A stretch of 51,444 bases of DNA, taken from positions 1 through 51,444 of the IMG/VR virus record IMGVR_UViG_3300044991_001427; one strand, given 5' to 3'. The notes under the pieces are model-generated. The model was given only the letters and a program-made list of their open reading frames with translations. It ran no database searches and had not been told where the DNA came from. How positions within the stretch are numbered: position 1 is the stretch's first letter; the number at the start of each line of letters is the position of its first letter. Below are positions 47,729 through 51,444 of the stretch, piece after piece. This DNA comes from a virus. A program made the position numbers and the translations under genes.

Positions 47729-47948
47729 ACAGGACAGCGTGGCATGGATGTTCCCCAAGAACTCGCCGACTCGTGTTGACGCATCGGCCGAAATCTGTAG
47801 GATGGATGGTGCTGCAAGGGTTCGACAACGCCAAATAAACGACCGCCTACCCCCGATTCCGCTCGTAAAGTCTGCCGATTCTCGGCTGCCTTTGCAGCAG
47901 CGGGCGGGATCGGGGGCAAGCGGTTGTCAATGCGCGGAGAGCTTCGAC
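47729..47948 (+). promoter_or_regulatory. Intergenic region with candidate promoter
   Basis: 220 bases with no supported gene. TTGACG (47776-47781), a 16-base spacer and TAGGAT (47798-47803) form a plausible promoter for the nuclease and primase genes, with the same -10 as early module 1. CCCCCGAT and ATCGGGGG further on can pair at long range. Confidence 0.4.
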
Positions 47949-48485
47949 ATGAAGACGATTTGCGAAGGAATCGAATTTCGCTCAAGGACAGAAGCCGCTT
48001 GGTACTTGATGTTCAAGCGATACTGCCTTGATCCGGTTTACGAACCGGAAACGTTTTCTCTTGAAACAAGAGAAGGGAAGACGTTTTGGTACATGCCGGA
48101 CTTTCAGATTCGCCTGTTCAGGCAAAGAGCGATGGTCGAGATCAAGGCCGGAATCGAAGGTGAGTCAATGGACATCGCCAAGGCATGTATTCTCGGCTAC
48201 AAGGTTCCTACTCTCATTATCGTCGGATGGCCGCTAAAGTACGCTGCCATCTTGATCGAAGAAAGGCACAAAGGGAATCCGTATGGCCGTGAAATTGGAT
48301 TCAGCGGAAATGAGGTGTATCAAGGAGAAAGCGTCGGCCTTTGTATGAGCTATCCTGACGAAGACTTTTTGGAGATCGACCCTTGCGACATGGGGCATTT
48401 CGCACCGAAGCAAGAGCCAGCAGTCGGATCAAGAGCGTACAGAATTGCCGTAGACTGCTGGAACGCCACGAAGTGGAACCGTTAG
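47949..48485 (+). CDS. PD-(D/E)XK-type nuclease
   Basis: 178 aa. EGIEFRSRTEAAWYLMFKRY, YMPDFQIRL and AMVEIKAG supply the Glu, Asp and Glu-x-Lys of the PD-(D/E)XK fold in the right order, with SMDIAKACILGYKVPTLIIVGWP as the following helix-strand. The DNA stretch before ATG 47949 is open in frame, but its translation is low quality, so the short form is chosen. Possibly a recombination or packaging-related nuclease; codon composition is slightly AT-richer than its neighbours, hinting at separate origin. Confidence 0.72.
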   Translation: MKTICEGIEFRSRTEAAWYLMFKRYCLDPVYEPETFSLETREGKTFWYMPDFQIRLFRQRAMVEIKAGIEGESMDIAKACILGYKVPTLIIVGWPLKYAAILIEERHKGNPYGREIGFSGNEVYQGESVGLCMSYPDEDFLEIDPCDMGHFAPKQEPAVGSRAYRIAVDCWNATKWNR

Positions 48486-48498
48486 AACGGATTCTCCT

Positions 48499-50496
48499 AT
48501 GCGCAGCCTGGATGCCGCCCTGCAATATGCCGAACTTGGCTATCGCGTTTTCCCGTGCGTCCCCAACGGGAAGCCGCCGGCGACGAAACACGGGTGCTTG
48601 GACGCGACTACGGACGAGGACAAGATTCAAGCATGGTGGACCGAGAACCCCGACTACAACGTCGCCATCGCAACCGATGGGCTGCTTGTCCTGGACATCG
48701 ACCCCGACGGCAAGCCGTGGTTGACGAAAGTGGACACGGCGGAGTTGATGCGGGCGACGATGACCAGCACGCCGCGCGGCGGGGTGCATTTCTGGTTCCG
48801 CGCTGAGCAGGAATTCCGCAACACGTCCGGCGATCTGGCCAAGGGCGTGGACACCCGGGCCAACGGCGGTTACGTCCTCGTGCCGCCCAGCGTGGTCGAC
48901 GGAAAGCCTTACCGCTGGGTGATCGATCTGGAAGCGGTTCTCCCCCCGGTACCTGCTTGGCTGGTGGCGTTGCTCGGGGGCCAGCGGCCGAAGATCCGGG
49001 AATCCGTCAGCGAGGAGATCCCCGAGGGGAACCGCAACCACGCCATGATTCGGTTCGCCGGCCTGTTCCGCCGCGGCGGGATGAACGAGGGCGAGATTTT
49101 CGACGCGCTGGCCGCTGTCAACGCTTCCCGCTGCAAGCCGCCGCTCCGCGACAAGGAACTGCGGAACATCGCCCGATCGGCCGCCCGGTACGAGCCGGAC
49201 TTCATTGAGGAAAGCCTGATTCTCTCCCACCTGCACAACGTCGATGACGAACCGGTCGAGGAAGAGTCGGAGGCAGTCTTCCCCCAGGACTGCTTGCAGG
49301 ATCTCCCCGGGCCGATGCGGGACGCCTTCCGCTACGCGGTGGACACGTCGATCAAGCCCCAGCCGGAGTTGTCGCTGGCCGCGCTGATCGCCCTGTTCGG
49401 GGCCGCATTCGGCCAGAAGGTCTGCGATGACTACGACACCAGGACGAACGTGATGGTCCTCGGATTGGCACCGAGCGGAAGCGGCAAGGAATACCCCCGG
49501 CAAGTCAACAAGCGGTTCCTGCTTGAATCCGGCCTGGAGCTGGTCAACGGGCCGGAGCGGATCGGCAGCCATGCGGGGATCATCTCCGCCGTGAGTCAAC
49601 ACCCGATCCGCCTGTTCCAGCTTGACGAGATCGGCCGGCTACTGGCGACCATGCGCGACCCGAAGGTGTCCCACCTGTACAACGTGGGAACGGTCCTCAT
49701 GGCCCTGTACTCGTCCTCCAACACAATCTGGACCGGGGACGCGTACGCCGACGCGTCGAAGGTCAAGCGGATCAATCAGCCCCACGTTTGCGTCTACGGA
49801 ACGAGCGTGGCGGAGAACCTCTACTCCGGCCTGAGCCCGGAGAACCTGACCGACGGGCTTGTGGGCCGGCTGCTGATCTTTCAAACGGACGTGCGCTGCC
49901 CGAAGCGACGGAAGCCGCTCAAGGCCAAGATCCCGAAGACGGTCTTGGAACGCCTTCGGATGTGGTCCGAGTGGAAGCCGCCGGGATCAGGGAACCTCGG
50001 GGGGCCGGCCCCGATTCTGGCAGAGAAGACGCCGGAGGCCGACGCCCGCCACGAGTCCTACTGTGATCTGGTCAACGACAAGCACCAGGCGGAGAGCGAG
50101 ATCCATTCCGCCGTCTGGAGCCGAGCCCCGGAGAAGGCCGCCAAGCTGGCCCTGATCTATGCATGCTGCCAAGCCACCGACATGGCCCCGCGGATCACAA
50201 TCGAGGCGGAGAACTGGGGAATCCGGCTGGCCAACTACTCGACCCGGCTGGTTCTGCAAGCCGCAAGGAACACCGTTGCAGGCAGCAAGTACGAATCGGA
50301 CCTGAAGCGGGTGTTCTGCGCGATTCGAGACGGATGTACCCAGAACGAACTGACCCGCCGTACCCAGTGGCTCAAACGGAAAGAGCGGCAGGAGATCATT
50401 GCCGACCTGGAGGCCAGCGGGGCAGTCAAGAGCGTTGAGGAGCGCACTGAGAAGCGGACCAGGACCATCGTCAAACGGATGAGGTGTTCGCTGTGA
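48499..50496 (+). CDS. PrimPol-type primase-polymerase with helicase-like C-terminus
   Basis: 665 aa. Residues 1-150 match the bifunctional primase/polymerase fold: ALQYAELGYRVFPCVPNGKPPATKHG, WWTENPDYNVAIATDGLLVLDIDPDG (catalytic D66-x-D68) and TPRGGVHFWFRA, then GVDTRANGGYVLVPPSV. A PriCT-like helical segment (about 170-235) and a DUF3987/P-loop-like domain with LAPSGSGKE (about 323-331) and RLFQLDEIGRLLA follow. It would prime and start phage replication. The AT-rich iteron region immediately after its stop is the probable origin it acts on. Confidence 0.85.
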   Translation: MRSLDAALQYAELGYRVFPCVPNGKPPATKHGCLDATTDEDKIQAWWTENPDYNVAIATDGLLVLDIDPDGKPWLTKVDTAELMRATMTSTPRGGVHFWFRAEQEFRNTSGDLAKGVDTRANGGYVLVPPSVVDGKPYRWVIDLEAVLPPVPAWLVALLGGQRPKIRESVSEEIPEGNRNHAMIRFAGLFRRGGMNEGEIFDALAAVNASRCKPPLRDKELRNIARSAARYEPDFIEESLILSHLHNVDDEPVEEESEAVFPQDCLQDLPGPMRDAFRYAVDTSIKPQPELSLAALIALFGAAFGQKVCDDYDTRTNVMVLGLAPSGSGKEYPRQVNKRFLLESGLELVNGPERIGSHAGIISAVSQHPIRLFQLDEIGRLLATMRDPKVSHLYNVGTVLMALYSSSNTIWTGDAYADASKVKRINQPHVCVYGTSVAENLYSGLSPENLTDGLVGRLLIFQTDVRCPKRRKPLKAKIPKTVLERLRMWSEWKPPGSGNLGGPAPILAEKTPEADARHESYCDLVNDKHQAESEIHSAVWSRAPEKAAKLALIYACCQATDMAPRITIEAENWGIRLANYSTRLVLQAARNTVAGSKYESDLKRVFCAIRDGCTQNELTRRTQWLKRKERQEIIADLEASGAVKSVEERTEKRTRTIVKRMRCSL

Positions 50497-50741
50497 ACGT
50501 CAAAATTGATGCATCAATCGGGGATAACGTCAATCAACGTATGTCAATTGCGTCAATTCTCAAATTTGACGTTTTCGACGCCGTAAACCCAATAGAGATA
50601 AGCACTTATTCAATAACGTCAATAATATCATCATCATCATTCATTCATTCATTCATCTACGTGCGCAAAGGACTTAGAGCGATTCCCTTACCACCGCTTC
50701 ATCTACACGCGAGAAACCTTGACGTTTTGAAAGGCACCCGA
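50497..50741 (+). other. Putative replication origin with iterons
   Basis: 245 bases, markedly AT-rich against a GC-rich genome. The 7-mer ACGTCAA occurs five times: direct at 50497, 50527 and 50616, inverted at 50566-50572 and 50719-50725; near matches are at 50542 and 50551. A 14-bp perfect palindrome ATTGATGCATCAAT (50505-50518) and TCAAATTTGA (50560-50569) are included, and a run of ATC and ATTC repeats (50626-50656) may be the unwinding element. It directly follows the primase gene. Confidence 0.65.
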
Positions 50742-50927
50742 ATGGAAACACGCCCCAGCATCTACGGCCCCCTGCCCCACGCCGACAACCGCGACCGCCC
50801 GGCGGCCAAGCCCGACCGCGAAGGCCGGCACGTCCGCTGCCCCGGATGCAAGGGGATCCTCAGCGTCAAAACGCCGGCCGCCTGCCCGGACTGCCGGCAG
50901 CCCCTGGACCGGGAGGGCGGACGATGA
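50742..50927 (+). CDS. Small zinc-ribbon protein
   Basis: 61 aa from ATG 50742. A Pro/Asp/Arg-rich N-terminus (METRPSIYGPLPHADNRDRP) then VRCPGCKGILSVKTPAACPDCRQPLDR, a compact four-cysteine ribbon. The frame is open further upstream through the origin region, but that part is low-complexity and not gene-like. ATGA-coupled to the next gene. Confidence 0.6.
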   Translation: METRPSIYGPLPHADNRDRPAAKPDREGRHVRCPGCKGILSVKTPAACPDCRQPLDREGGR

Positions 50928-51196
50928 CGTGGCTTCACCTGTCCGACACGACCCCGCGAGCGCGTGAGCAATACCGCTGCGAACTCTGTGGGCTGCGGAT
51001 CCGCAAAGGGGCTCGGCACGTCGCCCGTCGCGGGATCGATAGCGACGGCGGTGGGCATGTCACGTATCGAATGCACGCCGTCTGTGAGTCGCGGACCCGC
51101 GGCTGGGATTTGACCGACTGGGAGGTGGCGGACGACCAATGGGACTTCCGCAGGTGTAGCCTTGACCTTCCGCTGCTCAAGGAGGCCGGCAAGTGA
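50924..51196 (+). CDS. Treble-clef-like zinc protein
   Basis: 90 aa, ATGA start. YRCELCGLRIRKGARHVARRG...VTYRMHAVC gives CxxC plus H/C ligands in a treble-clef-like layout similar to HNH/zinc-finger phage proteins, but no full HNH triad is visible. Its stop overlaps the GTG of the end-spanning nuclease. Confidence 0.6.
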   Translation: MTWLHLSDTTPRAREQYRCELCGLRIRKGARHVARRGIDSDGGGHVTYRMHAVCESRTRGWDLTDWEVADDQWDFRRCSLDLPLLKEAGK

Positions 51197-51444
51197 GCAT
51201 TCGCGATATCCTCGTAACAGGACGGACGGCGCGCTTGCCGGGCGACTATGGGCCGGTGACGGACGAGGAGTTGCGCCGCAAGTCCCAGTTCCACGCTGCC
51301 GTGACGCCGGCTGCCACGGTGATTCCAGCCGACAAGACCCCCGCGGACGCGCCAGCGGGGCACAGCGGGGCCGCAAACGGGCTCCCCGAGGGAGCCGTCG
51401 CCGAGTTCCGGTTCCACCGGCAGCGGAAATTCTGCTACGAGGAT
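51193..51444 (+). CDS. PD-(D/E)XK-like endonuclease, N-terminal part (runs off the end)
   Basis: 84 codons from GTG 51193, overlapping the previous stop (GTGA). Begins (M)SIRDILVTGRTARLPGDYG with a TDEELRRKSQF helix. It continues in frame into the repeat and joins the gene at 1-389. The last codons read FCYED, whereas the left copy reads FCFDWAWP, so the two ends carry different versions after the repeat. Confidence 0.65.
   Translation, partial: MSIRDILVTGRTARLPGDYGPVTDEELRRKSQFHAAVTPAATVIPADKTPADAPAGHSGAANGLPEGAVAEFRFHRQRKFCYED
51311..51436. repeat. Right copy of 126-bp terminal direct repeat
   Basis: Identical to 1-126. Eight further bases (51437-51444) do not match positions 127-134, so the contig end is not a plain overlap. 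Confidence 0.9.

Noticed and set aside
48301-49602. 433-codon minus-strand open frame
   Set aside because: Opposite the primase-polymerase, which has a clear fold and catalytic residues.
50484-50741. Upstream extension of the 50742 zinc-ribbon ORF through the origin region
   Set aside because: Translation is Ser/Ile low-complexity from microsatellites and iterons; the zinc protein has its own ATG.
1-51444. CRISPR array, tRNA, rRNA or insertion sequence
   Set aside because: No regularly spaced repeats, cloverleaf genes, rRNA stretches or transposase were seen.

Overview
The window reads as one essentially complete genome of a GC-rich, double-stranded DNA tailed phage (Caudoviricetes). It has a large terminase, portal, head-maturation protein, decoration protein, major capsid protein, tape-measure-like protein and a replication/recombination cassette, and no rRNA, tRNA or host housekeeping genes. 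The first 126 bases recur exactly at 51311-51436, and one nuclease gene runs off the right end and re-enters at the left. The molecule is therefore probably circular or circularly permuted, with a unit near 51.3 kb. No integrase, transposase or reverse transcriptase is visible. A GC-rich, possibly environmental, Gram-negative-type host is an inference; a planctomycete is only a weak guess.

Layout. 1-2477: tail end of the early operon (PD-(D/E)XK nuclease, helix-hairpin-helix-like protein, CsrA homologue, coiled-coil and zinc-ribbon proteins). 2474-7461: a new transcript with a secreted thioredoxin-like/PKD-like protein, a papain-type cysteine peptidase and a run of small proteins, several with one membrane segment; this is the best candidate for a lysis or host-interaction block, though no canonical endolysin is present. 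7465-12749: fibre-like and other repeat-rich virion surface proteins. 12825-26223: packaging, capsid and tail genes (small and large terminase, protease/scaffold, decoration protein, major capsid, gp36-like connector, gpG-like protein, tail proteins, tape measure), interrupted by one minus-strand exported protein. 25894-26471: a gene pair joined by a perfect -1 slippery heptamer. 26468-31802: a 1370-residue portal fused to polyvalent-type repeats, then a Mu gpF-like head protein, both oddly far from the terminase. 31802-36783: two extremely cysteine-rich proteins and a fused double glycosyltransferase.

36819-51444 is the early region. It begins with a divergent control switch (a ribbon-helix-helix regulator leftward, a duplicated promoter-leader module rightward) and small proteins. 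It continues with two ParB-like proteins, a Sak4-like recombinase, a DUF669 single-strand binding protein, a Rad50/RecF-like ATPase, a RadD-like helicase, a solitary DNA methyltransferase, a PD-(D/E)XK nuclease and a PrimPol-helicase. An AT-rich iteron region directly after the primase looks like the replication origin. Most genes are on the plus strand and many overlap by ATGA, GTGA or TTGA, so translation is strongly coupled.

The most interesting items are the zinc module-GT34-GT71 glycosyltransferase fusion beside the Cys-rich virion proteins, the A AAA AAC frameshift site just before the portal, the portal/polyvalent fusion, the phage csrA, the papain-like peptidase, the duplicated early promoter-leader module and the iteron origin.
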